Source of the DNA: Epiperipatus broadwayi
Lineage: Eukaryota > Onychophora > Udeonychophora > Euonychophora > Peripatidae
Assembly: GCA_028023455.1 (NCBI GenBank)
Contig: JAQFVV010000002.1
Span: 32,247,725 to 32,311,724 of the forward strand
Length of the DNA stretch: 64,000 nt
Reading direction: 5' to 3'
Part shown: positions 26,352 to 38,439 of the stretch, piece after piece
Layout of the letters: every line of letters begins with the position of its first letter
How positions within the stretch are numbered: the stretch's first letter is position 1
Program-made: the position numbers and the translations under genes
The notes under the pieces: generated by a model
What the model was told of the DNA's origin: nothing
The model's database searches: none
The model's input: the letters and a program-made list of their open reading frames with translations, nothing else

Positions 26352-28104
26352 ACTATTTTTTATTAATCAACGCTGATCTTGTGAAAATCAAAGCACTTTC
26401 ATTTTTGATAATAGTAATAGGTGCCAATTGATATTTAGTGGGATAAAAAGAAACATTTATTTCATTATGATAAAGTTGGGTTTTTGATTACATTAAGATT
26501 TTTCTGGATAAATAGATATAGCACAAGATTTGAAGAATATTATGGCTCCATTTTTATTGTTGGTCAGTTCTTGTTATATCTTATAATAATAATAAGATAA
26601 CTTGGAATTCTTGCACCAAAAAATTTGCTCATCTATTTTTAAATTTTGCATATCATTTTTGCTGAGTATAATGAAACTTTTTTTTAATATTTTATGTAAG
26701 ACATTCAATAAAAAGTTTACTGAAGATTGTTAATAAATTGGTAATTTTTTAATTTATACTATTATATTATTCCATTTATTGAGAATCTTTTTTTGTGAAT
26801 CTTATAAATACAAACGACATCAACTATTCTACTTCAGTGGGCAGCTTTTCCAAAATTTTACCCACATTAATATACTAAACTTCTTTATTGCCAACTTTAA
26901 CTTTATTTATAAAAGTGTCAATTTTATTTAGTGAGATTAAAAAAAACTTAATTTCTTTTTTATTAATGATAATAATTTCATTATTTTTTTTAAAAGTATA
27001 ATATGTTGCTTTATATTTTAATATTTCTATTTAAATTTTTTAAAAAAAAAAAAAAAATTATACTATTTTCTTGGCGTGTATTGAATTGCAATTGACAGAA
27101 TGTGCAACCTACTTATGAATCATATTTAAATCTTCATACTTCACTTTTCAGATTAATTCTAGCCTATTTACCCACTTTTCCTTAAATGTGTTATTCCTCA
27201 ATAAATAGGGCAGATCACCTAGCCAATCAGTGAGAGCCTGTGATTTTGGTGTACCACACCAAAAGCATGCTTAGCTGTGTATAATAAAAAGAAACTAATT
27301 CATATGTAGAAAATAATAAAATCTTTTTGATTGCAAATGTGTTAGTAGTATTTTTTGAAGTTTTTTCCAACATCCTGAGACTCTCTTATAATTTTTAGAT
27401 ATATATTTTTATCAGTAATTATGTTTCTAGCTTCCATATTTAGAAAGTAATTCATTGCAGAGCACTATTAAAATAATTATAGTAATAACTTGTGTCTTTC
27501 TTAGCTATCAAAAATGAAAAATAACATTACTTTTCTCAGTTGTCAAAAAATAAATTAGAAAGAATGGAGTTTTCTATACTCATACTATTATATGTCATGA
27601 ATATGATAGAGTAAATATATATTGAAAGCTTGTTAGGCAGTAATAAAGCTAAATATTAAAAAAACTATCTTTTGTGTATGTATTTTCATTTTATCAGATA
27701 TTACTTTGGCTCAGAAAAGAAGAAAATTAGTAACAATTGAATTATAAAGCTTTAGATTTATTGTTTAATGTTTGCCATTTAGACTAGATGATAACATTCA
27801 TTTTGTTTGGTAAACATCCTACAAAAAAATTGTAGGTTTATGGAATCTTTTTTGTTTTTTAATTGAACTGCTTTTTGTGCTTATTTGTTTTCAGTAAATT
27901 TTTTTTGGAAATTATATATATTGTAAATAATTACATGTTTGAAGCTAGTTGTAGTTTGTAAAGCATGTCATGTCAGTTTGTATAATGTTAAAGCTGGTTA
28001 CACATTATAAACATATACTGTATTATATCAATTAATAATTTTTAAAGATAGTTTTTAAATATTTATAACTATATATTACACAGAATTGTTAATCTTTTTT
28101 TTAG

Positions 28105-28178
28105 GTCTGAACATGAAAGGCATTCTCCTACTTGTCCTTTTGTAAAAGGGGAATTTACACATAATGTTCCTTATTCTG
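28105..28178 (+). CDS. BIRC6: BIRC6 exon 3: end of BIR zinc site
   Basis: A 74-nt exon that completes Trp (TG+G) and reads WSEHERHSPTCPFVKG, then EFTHNVPYS. His at 28112-28114 and Cys at 28133-28135 are the last two zinc ligands. Counting across the splice gives exactly C-x2-C-x16-H-x6-C with exon 2, which confirms both boundaries. The acceptor follows a T tract (TTTTTTTTAG at 28104). The donor is TCTG|GTAAGC, leaving phase 1 (G|). The exon lies between an 16.4 kb and an 8.5 kb intron, and a foldback repeat begins about 160 bp downstream. Certain as part of BIRC6. Confidence 0.97.
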
Positions 28179-28337
28179 GTAAGCAAATATTTGATATTAA
28201 TTTACCCCATGTTAATGCAGTACATCTTAACTGAGATTTTTTATATGTTACTTATCATCAACATTTGTTGCAAAAGCTTGAACTTTTTTTTAATGTGTAT
28301 GTGTGTATATACATATAATATTTAAATATATGTAATT

Positions 28338-29080
28338 ATAAGGGATTGAACTCAAACTTTCAAGTTCCCTACATCTATCCAATCTATCTTATACAAGTGA
28401 TACACATGACCACATACATGTGAAAAAGATGAGCTATCTCCAATAAATCAGAACTCATTAATTGGTCCAGATCACCATCTACCACACATATACAATCAGT
28501 GTTCAGTTTATATTAAGATAGCAAATCTTTAAACTTTAATGGATAAGCTTCAATCTTATCCACTCTCTAACTCTTCAGCCATTCATTTCATTGAAAATTC
28601 GAGAATGGAATGCTCAAAGCCCTTGTTGATGCCAGTATTATTGTCATATCCTAGTTGACCTTAAGTCAATCTGACCTCTCACACATAGGCCCTTAATATG
28701 CCTATTTAATTATACAGAAGAGGGATGGGCAGAATACAGGCTAAATGTCTAATATTTAAATATATATATAGTTTATACTAAACTTATGTAATTATAAGGG
28801 ACTTGAATTTCCAATGAAATGGATGGCTGAAGAGTTGGAGAGTGGAGAAGATTGACACTTGTTCATTAAAATTTAAAGATTTGCTTTCTTAATATAAACT
28901 GAGCATTGATTGTATATATGTGTGGGAGATGGTGATCTGGAGCAACTGCTAAGTGCTGGTTCAGCACAAAATGCGGATATTGGAGATCACATATCTTTTT
29001 CACGTGTATGCGGTCATGAGTTGTATAAGATAGATTGGATAGATGTAGGGAGGTTGAAAGTTCGAATTCCAAGTCCCTTA
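28338..29080. repeat. Largest foldback of the TTTAGCAC family, 743 bp
   Basis: Arms of about 260 bp (28338-28600 and 28808-29080) enclose about 200 bp of unrelated sequence. Each arm carries the full family unit: the ATAAGGGATTGAACTC end, TACATGTGAAAAAGAT, TTGGTCCAGATCACCATCT, and the inner CTTCAGCCATTCATTTCAT block. The right end reads GTTGAAAGTTCGAATTCC, again like a pol III B-box. It lies about 160 bp after exon 3. Confidence 0.85.
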
Positions 29081-29352
29081 AATATATCATATATATATAT
29101 ATTAAAATCCAAAACTGCCTAACACTATACTTGTAATAAATAAAATACAAAACCATAAAACAATGTAATACTAGATAAAAATTCAAACTTTACCAAAATC
29201 CTTACACAACCATGGTTTCATCTATTAAACAAATGTTGAAAAATAAATAGGAATATTTTTTGTATGTTTATAAGTAGTTTTTCAGTTGTGATATATTGAA
29301 GCAAAATATTAATTAAAAACAAACCCATCCAAATTAAAATTGTATTATCTAG

Positions 29353-30158
29353 TAACTGTATTTTAGTAAAACAATATAGGTGCTGTCAACACCTAAAATG
29401 CAAAGCTACTGTTTACTTTTATAGTTAAATTTCTCTGCTGAGTGCTTGCGAGAGGGATGCTCTCATATTCATAACTCTGAATGAAGTAACTCTCTGTAAT
29501 TATATGCAAATTATACAAGGTCGAAGGTTAATTGCTCCATTTCTTTGATATCGAGAAGCATGTGTCTTTACAATTGATAGCGTAGCAATCCATAGCGATG
29601 AAGCAGGCCTCCTTCACTTTTCTTTTCACACCGTGTTTCTCTTTGCAGACCAGATTGATCTCTTGTGGTTTGCACTGGTGTCCTGCCAGTTTCTGATGTG
29701 GTACAAAGATGGAATAGCATGATGGATCTGACTGTGCCTTGGTGTATGAATATCTGTGTTGTAGTAATGTGGTTTCCAGTGCTGCCTTAGTTTCCCCATA
29801 ATATGAGACTCTATAATTTGTGTGATTGCATACAATATTGTACACAGCCTGCAGTGTTTGAGCCAGTGTTAGTTTATTTTTCATGTTGTTTATTAATCTG
29901 TTGGAACTGGGGTGGGTTTGAAAACTTAATTGGAACTGTCTATTAAAAATTTCATAAAATTTATTATGTAAACTTGGAAGATATGGGAGTAGCAGTCTGT
30001 GTGTGTCTACTTTACGGATATTATTGGTTGCTTTATTGTGGAAACGTTTGATCTTTCTGTTGATCAGCGGTTAGGTGTTGACAGCACCTATATTGTATTA
30101 CTGTAATTTTCGCATGCAAAGTTTTTGAAACAAGTTCGCATTATAACTGTATTTTAGT
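29353..30158 (-). mobile_element. Penelope-like element fragment with target duplication
   Basis: TAACTGTATTTTAGT occurs at 29353-29367 and 30144-30158, consistent with a 15-bp target-site duplication around a 776-bp insertion (29368-30143). Inside it, a perfect 25-bp inverted repeat lies at 29372-29396 and 30071-30095, with AGGTGCTGTCAACACCT as its core, itself an imperfect palindrome. Between them a - strand frame encodes the C-terminal part of a Penelope-like polyprotein (GIY-YIG endonuclease). The reverse transcriptase is missing, so this is a 5'-truncated, non-autonomous copy. Assignment to Penelope-like elements rests on the endonuclease motifs. Confidence 0.75.
29528..30070 (-). pseudogene. 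GIY-YIG endonuclease end of a Penelope-like ORF
   Basis: Reading on the - strand from 30070, 180 codons are open to a stop at 29528-29530, with a TAA just upstream inside the inverted repeat. An N-terminal LLLPYLPSLHNKFYEIF and LINNMKNKLT resemble the region between reverse transcriptase and endonuclease in Penelope-like proteins. Then comes AVYNIVC, YRVSYYGETKAALETTLLQH (GIY-YIG motif region, family form YIGETxRxLxxRLxEH), and KRKVKEACFIAM with SISKKWSN at the end (family KEAIxI and LSxxW positions, with the Glu ligand kept). The Met at 29884 is internal, not a natural start. An intact frame without the polymerase suggests recent insertion of a truncated copy. GIY-YIG plus KEA motifs make this confident. 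Confidence 0.72.
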
Positions 30159-30334
30159 TCTGAAATGCTTTATTTTTGGTATTTTTCTAACTGATAGGAC
30201 TCCCTTTTCCATATGCCATCCAATGGATACACTATTCCTGTGGTTAAGAGCTTTTACACACATTAATGTCATGAAAAGTCAGATCAGGGTATAGTACAGA
30301 AACTAATTTAATTTATTGTTAAGTTAATTGTGGC

Positions 30335-31070
30335 TCTTCGTTCTAGTACTATTTAGCATAAGCTTATATAATAAATGATCACCATATAAAATCCCTATTT
30401 TTAATATTTAAATCCTCAGACCAATTTCTGGCTTTTGGTTTTATCAGTGAGGCTCGAGTTACAAAGTTGCAAGGAATGTATATATGCATCCAGCATCCAC
30501 CTTTAACTTCTTTTATTTATCAAGCTAAAAATTTTAAAATTCAAATCAGATTAAAATTATGAACCCAAGGTAACTTGCTTAAATAGTTATATAGTTCTGA
30601 AACCAGTTCAGTAACAATATATTTGGGTATTTTCCATAACTGTAGGCAGTTTACCCCAGGATATGAATATTAAATTAGTAAATCATCAGACTCGCATCTT
30701 AAATAATATAACAGAACAAGAACAGCTATCAAAGTGTCATATAGCATAAGTTTGAGTAATCAGTGATTATTAGATGCATGTAAAATCCCTATCCTTAATG
30801 TTTAAACTCCATTCTCAAATCAGTTTCTGACTTTTGCCTTTATCAGTGAGACTTAGGATTCAAAATTGCAAAGCAAAGAATGCAGATTGCATCCAGCACC
30901 TACTTTTTAATTCAGTTTTATCTGTCAAGCTGAAAACCTGAAATTTAAATTAGCCTAAGATTTTAAAACCAAATCAACTTACTTGAATAGTTATATATAT
31001 TTGAAAGCAGTTCAATAATTATATATTTGAGTATTTTCAGTTTTTCAATAATTGTAGGCACTTTGTTTCC
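30335..31070 (+). repeat. Two tandem copies of the intron C dispersed repeat
   Basis: Units at about 30335-30650 and 30715-31070 share TAGCATAAGCTT, AAAATCCCTAT, TTTATCAGTGAGGCT-like, TGCATCCAGCA and GAATAGTTATAT blocks in the same order. Further copies are at 33855-34080 (+), 34080-34230 and 34245-34615 (-), and 38440-38730 (+). Non-coding, about 300-350 bp per unit, and diverged from each other. Confidence 0.75.
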
Positions 31071-33854
31071 CTGACTAATGTAATGGTGAGCCTATGATGT
31101 GACTTGGTATAAGAATGGCCAGCAGATGACGCTTCTGGGTTAATGCATGTGACATCATTATATATTATACTCAAGCTTATTTACATATTCTATCTATACA
31201 ATATTATGAAACTTATCTGGAACATGTCCTGATCCTTCACAGCATCTTCCACTACTATGAGTAAATATCTTTTAATGTCAGTTAGGTTAGTAGAAACATG
31301 AGGCTGCTTCTGTGTCTAATTATAATGAAATCTCTTCTTAAATAAATAAAGACAACTTCAGATGCTAATAATAAACAAATTAAGGTTTATTAACAGAAAT
31401 ATCAACTATATTTTCATAATCCCACAAATCAAGAAACAGGTTAATTATTTCTTATATAAAATAAACTAACAAATATAATGAGTGGTTTGACTACAAAAAC
31501 CAAATATGTTATTCCAAATTTCCCATTTGAGCGTAAAAAAGATTATATAATGATTAAATTATCTTTACTTATCTTGCTAATAACAATTTCATATTTAACA
31601 TTTAGATTAATTTTATCATTAAAGATAAGCCTATTCTATATAATAGGGTATTTTTTATTAGCTCCCTAATTCTTTATAATGTCATTTTGAGCATTTCACA
31701 TGGATCTGAAAGTATATGATGTCATGTAGCTCATTAATCAGTTTATATATATTTCAACAAGTTCTATCTTAAGAAAGGGATTTAAACTCGACCTAGTAGG
31801 CATGGAGTTGTGAACAATGCATGTAAGCGATCTATATTAATAATATAATTCATTATTCTGTAATAATTCTGTTGGTTCTTTAATAAGAAAAGATTTTCGC
31901 AGAAAAATACATATGCATAAATCCAATATTAAAACAATATCAGGTGAATATGATCTGGATTCTTACCATCGATATGTGTCAGCAATTATACATATCTTAA
32001 TAAATCTGTTAAATGAATGCAAAAATAGTCGTAATATATCAGTACAAAATGTAATATGTAGCAAATCATTGTATACTAGATTTTCTTTGTAATGTAAGTG
32101 AAATAATATAAATCTTTGACATGCATATTATTACTTATTAAAGAACTAATATGAAATATTAGATAAATATAGACAGACATAGATTGAAAGTAAAATACAG
32201 GCTTCAAAAAAAGAGACAGGAAATATTCCCAGTAAGGAACAATAATGAATGAAGGAAATATTTCACATCATTAATGCTGAACTATATGAAAATAATAATA
32301 TATAAGCACACAGCTCATTTTTAATATCGGTATAAATTACCGACAAATAAATACGCAGATCCGCATTACTTACATTATACTTTTTCTTCTTTTTTTTTGG
32401 GATAATAAAATTTAATAAGGTCATAGAAAACGTTTAATCATTTTGACACTTGTAAAAAGATGAACTTCAAAAAAATTATTAAACTCTGATGGAAAGATCT
32501 TAACTCTCCCTCTCCATGCTTTCATTCATTTGGTTTATTATGATTATATAAAATCATTACTATACTTAAAATGTAGAATGATATAGATTTTTTCATTCGA
32601 ATTGCTAGATCTTCCATTAACCTTTCTAGTAGATAGTTCATTATTTTCAATACCTTTAATCATAAATAAATATAAATAATGATTTCATTATCTAAGGTTA
32701 ATATTTAAATATTTGAAAATTTTAAATATCTGTAAATGTAAATTATTAATTCACTATCCCAAAAGATATATATTACGTATAAAACATATTATAAATGTAT
32801 AAAAAAATAATATTGATCTTTCTCTTGATTTCTTTCTTTATAATCTAAAGCTGGGTGTACTTTCAGGAAATTCACCATGATTACGGTGAACTTCACCAGA
32901 AATGCACTCAGCTTTGTTATAAAAAAGAAAAAAACCATTTTGTTACGCAGATGCACAAACATATGCAAATTTGGAATAAAATAGAATTATAAACTACGAG
33001 TTCATCTGTTATTCTAAAATAGTTCCTACCCAAGTTTATGAAAAATTTGTGAATGGCTTAGATATAAATAAAGATTAGATCCACATCCAGTTACAATTTC
33101 AATTTGGAACTAGTTTTTAATCAAGGAATGAAAACCTCTTTTCAATTCTCAAAATCCATTCTTTTTTAAGTGTAATCTTTTTTAAATATTAGGCATTTCA
33201 TGGTCAGATTATTGAATTAAACATTTCAGAGACATTGCCTGTGAAGTTGGTTTTTCGTCCTAGAAGAAATCTCAGACTAACATGCCATTGTATTTTAAAT
33301 CTCCAAGGAGTTTATATATATTTGCTAAGAAGTAGACTCCTGGCTATTGCAATTTTATAATGCAAATTTTTTTTTTTTTTTTAATTGCCTAATCATGTAT
33401 ATTTATATTGTTTTTTAAAGCAACATTAATTATAACAAAATTTCTATATATCAGCTACATAATTTCAGAAATTAATTAATCTTTTTTTTTGCTATCTGTT
33501 TTATATTTTCTTCTGAACATTAACCGTACGTTATAGGATTAATTAAACTTAAAATTTTCTAGGAATCCTTATATTTTTTATTATTACCTATATGAATAAA
33601 TAGCAATTATTATACATACATAATATATACCCATTGTTACTGTTATAAATTATTTACTTCCTAAATGAATACTTTCCCATTTTATTAACTAGTCTTAACC
33701 TTCACTCGTTTTTGCCTACTTTGTCCATGAAGAATGAAAGCCTTTACTATTTTAACTCTTCTTTTCTCAGGGATTTATTTCTGAATGTAATCACATAACA
33801 TTTCACAAGGAATGTTTTTAAAAACAACAAATCATTAAATTTCTCAGGTGATAA

Positions 33855-34615
33855 GACAAGCAGCTGCCGACTCTAGTATTATCTAACATAAGCTTGAGTA
33901 CTCGATTACTAAATGCATATAAAATTTCTATCTTTTACTATTTTAATCTTTATTTTTAGACCAGTTGATAGCTTTAGCCTTTATCTATGAGGCCTGAGAA
34001 TCAAAGTTGGATGGAATGTAGGCATGCTGGATTCTAAGATTCAAAGTTGGAAGGAATGCAGACATGTTCGATATATATCTACATTTCTTCCAGTTTTGAA
34101 TCCCAGGCCTCATTGTTAAAGGCAAAAACCAGAAATTGGTCTAAAGATGGCTGTTTGAATATTAAGCATAGGAATTTTATGTCCATCTGGTGATCACTAA
34201 TTATTCAGGCTTACACTAAATGGTATTAAATGGAGAATTGATTTTGTCTAATTTTAATCAAGCGGAAAGTTTGATAATTTGCTATTATTAAAAGTTCTAG
34301 CCAGAGGAATAAGGTGTTTATAGTTAATAAAGAATTGGAGATCTTAAAAATATATAGTTATTGAACTGGTTTCATATTTATATAATTATTCAAGCATGTT
34401 GACTTGGATTTAACACTTTAGGCTGATTTAAATTTTATATTTGTAGCTTGACAGGTAAAGTGGAGTTAAAGACATGACTATCTTTCTTACAATTTTGAAT
34501 CCTATCCTCATTGATAAAGACAAAACTAAAAAACCAGTTGGAAGATATGGATTTAAATACTAGGGATTTTATATGCATCTAGTATCAGTGATTACTCAGG
34601 ACATTAGAATGGAGA
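33855..34615. repeat. Inverted cluster of the intron C dispersed repeat
   Basis: A + unit (33855-34080) faces a - unit (to 34230), giving a hairpin centred near 34060 with ATGAGGCCTGAGAATCAAAG against TGAATCCCAGGCCTCATTG. A second - unit follows to 34615. A short local duplication (AAAGTTGGATGGAATGTAGG / AAAGTTGGAAGGAATGCAGA) lies in the centre. Confidence 0.72.
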
Positions 34616-35593
34616 GCTGTTCTTTTAAAGTTTCCAGTGAGAATTTGGTGATTTATTTTAATAATTTATTGTTCCTGTCCAATATATGAGAATGCCACCA
34701 TTGATCAAGGCCAGTAGATTGGTTTTTTTATAGGTTCTAATCTTAACATCTTTTAAATTCCCAATTTGTCTATTTATATTACTGAACTGATTGTGAGTCT
34801 TAACATATATATAGATAGTGAAAGTACTGCCACTTTTATTATAAATTACCAATTATTAATTATCTTAAATAAATATGATACACCTGGATTTATATGTGTG
34901 TGTGGGGGGGGGAATAAAATATCATAATGAGAGGAGTCAGAATTCATAAAAGTTATTTAGAGAAATCCATTATTAAAACCCTTTTTTAATTGACCTTTAT
35001 GGCTTCATCAATTGTAAGAGAGTTAGAAACATTAATATGGCCATATATTGATGAATACATTCGGTTTATGTGTGATAAAAAATTGATCATGGAAGCTGCC
35101 TTTTTTTAATGTAAAGAAATAATGAAATAACAATTCAAAAAATTATTGTTTGTGGAGTTTGGAATTACAAGAAAAATTTCACTACTTTACAATCTTTAAC
35201 TTCTATAAATATTCAGGTTGAACTTTCTCAAAGAAATATTAATTTACCTTTTATTAGTCGCAAACTTTATAAGACTATGTTCTCTTTTACTTCGGCATAG
35301 AATCCACCTTTCACTAATTTAATTAATTTACTTTTTTCATAAAAGCAGTACTATTGCAATTTGTTCCAACCCTGTCTTTGATGATTTGGCCATAATTATC
35401 TCATTTGCATTTATTCCGGTCTTCTTATCAATATTACCAGTTGGATTTTTCAGCCAGTCTGCAGTCTGTCACAATGTTACAATTAAATTTCTATAATATT
35501 TTATAGAATTAAAGTCCTTGTAATCAGTTTATCACATGTTAAACCAGCAAGCATCACATGATCACATCTCCAATACTAGCACATAATTGTTTA

Positions 35594-35703
35594 TAAACAA
35601 AGCAAAGCAAAACTCCATATAATAGTGCCACCTGTGCTGGCATCCATTGATTACTCTGTTTGACACAGGTGGCACTACTATACGGAGTTTTGCTTTGTTT
35701 ATC
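35594..35703. repeat. Compact palindromic MITE, 110 bp
   Basis: AAACAAAGCAAAGCAAAACT, TAGTGCCACCTGTG, then CACAGGTGGCACTACTATAC and GGAGTTTTGCTTTGTTTA. The core CAAAACTCnCCATAnAGTAG is shared with elements at 41565 and 51178, so these form one family. Confidence 0.85.
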
Positions 35704-36246
35704 ACATGTTACAGCATTATGACTGCTTCTTTGCTTAGAAAAACATTCTAACATATTGCTGGACTGTACATCTGCAGGTAACTTCATTCTGTATTGCTCA
35801 TTAATCCTGATCCATCAAGGCAAATTCTTTCTAAAATTTTGATACTTTGCTTAATTTGAAGAATTAATAAGACATTTTCCAGATAAGAACTGGAAAATTA
35901 ATTTTTTTTGAGATGAATCCCTATGTATTTTATTTTCAAAAAATATATATTACACTATGTTAATAAAATAAAAATTGTATCAAGTAAAAAAAAATCTAAT
36001 ATAGGTACTTTAAATGCAACAAATCTGAGTAAATTTTATGATAATGTGTGGTCATTATCTTTAAAAAAAAAATTAAAATGTCATTATTTCATTTGATTAA
36101 TATTTATAAATGTTTTTTTTAGATTGATTTTCTATTTATTTAAGATAAATATGCATTTATCCATTTTATAAATTATATAAGAAGTTTATCATAAACTTTA
36201 TATATAGTAAAATATTAAAAATATAGGAGGAATTTCTGTGTAAATA

Positions 36247-36583
36247 TCTAGATTAATTTCAGCTATGATAAAATTAGGCAATAAACAGTTAAAACCGGCA
36301 ATTGCAAACCAAAATCATGCCATCTACTAATATTATTTTTGTCTGACTTAATACTTTAGATATTATAAGAATTATATGAAAGTTATAATCTTGTTTTCAC
36401 ACATATAAAATCGATGTTTTTGATTACAACTCTTGTAATATCTAGAATATTAAGCTTAAAATGGTTCCAATTGTAATTTAAGGCAAATCAGATATACTGT
36501 TACTAGATGGCATGATTTCATCTTGATGCTGTCAATTTTAATTTGATTGCTTCTGTGAATCATATCTGAAATTTATCTAGGTA
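36247..36583. repeat. Inverted repeat just upstream of exon 4
   Basis: Left arm CTAGATTAATTTCAGCTATG with AAAATCATGCCATCTACTAA; right arm TACTAGATGGCATGATTTCA with GAATCATATCTGAAATTTAT. The arms are diverged but in mirrored order around a centre near 36410. The repeat ends about 65 bp before the exon 4 acceptor. Confidence 0.7.
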
Positions 36584-36649
36584 AATTCAAGAAAATTCCT
36601 ATTATACTTTGAATATTTCATATATATATATATACATATATATTAATAG

Positions 36650-36699
36650 TTACTTATGCAACAAGCCCAGCCTTACCCCATGGTGGAGATTTTGATAAG
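36650..36699 (+). CDS. BIRC6: BIRC6 exon 4: 50-nt exon after the BIR
   Basis: A very short exon recognised by frame and homology. With the leftover G of exon 3 it reads VTYATSPALPHGGDFDK (17 residues), matching the segment after the BIR where other BIRC6 proteins have SVTYATSPA followed by a D-rich turn. The acceptor TATTAATAG lacks a real pyrimidine tract and sits behind a TATATA run. The donor AAG|GTGAGT is strong. Starts phase 1, ends phase 0. Too short for ordinary ORF listings, and easily missed by gene predictors. The continuous match over both junctions makes it reliable. Confidence 0.93.
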
Positions 36700-38439
36700 G
36701 TGAGTGATTTTCAATTTTTACTTAGTATGAGATATAGAAACTTTATTAAAGTACTCTAAAGTTTTCAGTATAAATTTAGTACATGTATAAACATTATTAT
36801 CATCATTGATATACAGTGGAGCTGCGATCTACTTTATATCTAATTAGACAACTTCACTTATACACTATCCAAAGAAAAATATAAACAAAAGAAACATTCA
36901 AATTCATAAATTTTATGATATTTGGCAGCCATTTTTTCTTCTCTGAGCACCATAGACAATTATATAAATTAATTTAAAAATTTCAGTTTATGTTGAAAGC
37001 GCATATATTTTATTCTTCATTTATTATCTTTTTCGAATTTGATGTGCGGTATTTTGTGTAATAAAATATTTTCTGAACATAATACTAAAAGTTTTACAAA
37101 TTTTTAGAACATACTAAAAGTTGAAATTGTTTTAAAAACATCAAAATAATTAGAGAAATCCTAAATTTCTTGATAACAAAATCACTATTATGTTTCTATA
37201 AGAGTAAAAAGTTGTTGGAAAAAAAAAAGAATATTGCCTAGAGTCTATTTAATAGCTACAAAAGCCAGACATTTGGTTATTTATTTTAAAGATAAAAATA
37301 TGAGGTTTTTTTTTTCTTATTCTTATTGGTTTGGTAAATAGATGAGTGAACACACACTGAGTAAAATATAATTAAATGTGTCCCCTCAATTTATTATTAA
37401 TAACTATATTATTATTTTTATATTCTGTTTATACTATAATCTTGATTTATATTAGTTACTATATATAAAAAAAGCATTCATGTTATGTATAATACAAATA
37501 AAATCCCTGTTATTTAATAAATATTGTAATAACTATGAAAAATAATAAATATAACGATGATTGACTATTATTCACAGTCTTACAATTTGCAGCAATACTT
37601 TTGGTTAATTACTTAACTCTCTTCAACCGCCGTTTAATTTAAAAATAAAAAAACACATAACGGAAGCAAGTGTCATCAACTCAAATCCTCTAAAAGTCTG
37701 TGTGTGTATAGATGCGATTCTCACTTCATATTTTTTTATCATTACTTAAAAGTATTTAAGAGCATTATTTGTTTCACTTCAAAAAACATTTGTAAATAGT
37801 TTTCCTTTTTTTTTTTCAGATATAAAGAAGAATAGTATAATTTTTTCTTTATAAGGAAATGCAGGTTTTAATTTCTTTGTAGTAGATTACAAATATTATT
37901 TGTATTAACCAATTATGCTAATGGATTTCACATTAAATCATATTAATTGGCATTTTTCCATATCACTTTTGACATGAATTAAAATTTTTATATGTTAAAC
38001 AACTTTTATGTTAAGTATTTTCATATGAAAATTATTCAATTTGTATTAATAAATATTTATAGTACAATGAAATTTCAGTCCATTCTTTTTCAAGGGGATG
38101 GAGAAAGTGATAGATAGAGGAAAGCAATACTACCAGGAAGCCGTAGAAATTATAGATAAGAAGAATATAATGATTATTATTCATTGCATGGTATATTATA
38201 GAAGTGTGTAGCGGATTCAAGAATTAAAGATACCTGGATCAAATAAAATTTGATTATCACTTCCAATGCTTGCTTGAATCGCACATGATCTCTCAAGCAA
38301 CAAACTGATTATTTAGTGTTTATAACTTAACTGTTTTAAGTACAATTTAGATATTATAATTCAAAATACTCTATATCTATTATTTACAAAATGTGTAGTC
38401 ACTTGGTTCTTTAGCTTACACAATATGTAATAAAACAAG

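Larger units (their letters stand above)
11743..28104 (+). other. BIRC6: BIRC6 intron B (16.4 kb)
   Basis: The largest complete intron, phase 2, lying between the two halves of the BIR zinc site. It contains a dispersed repeat at 15960-16900, a half copy of the 1387 foldback family at 17447-17545, a possible zinc-finger relic on the - strand (18110-18490), foldbacks at 22337-22678, 24001-24170, 25235-25540 and 26057-26351, and a single arm of the last family at 21825-22018. I see nothing recognisable in 11800-14800, 18900-21800, 22700-23900 or 26400-28080 beyond AT-rich sequence and homopolymer runs. Open frames near 12741, 14347, 15666 and 23271 have no family signature. Confidence 0.9.
28179..36649 (+). 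other. BIRC6: BIRC6 intron C (8.5 kb)
   Basis: Phase 1 intron. It contains a foldback with long arms (28338-29080), a Penelope-like element insertion (29368-30143), five or so copies of one dispersed repeat in both orientations (30335-30650, 30715-31070, 33855-34230, 34245-34615), a small palindrome (35594-35703) and an inverted repeat ending about 65 bp before exon 4 (36247-36583). Between 31100 and 33850 I see only AT-rich unique-looking sequence. An open frame near 31478 is hydrophobic and low-complexity, without family support. Confidence 0.9.

Noticed and set aside
26161-26352. 63-codon open frame on the + strand
   Set aside because: Lies wholly inside the foldback at 26057-26351; the reading depends on the repeat sequence.
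28866-29186. Open frames on both strands (106 and 70 codons)
   Set aside because: Both are readings of the right arm of the foldback at 28338-29080.
35554-35787. 77-codon open frame on the - strand
   Set aside because: Spans the 35594-35703 palindrome; no homology or coding signature.
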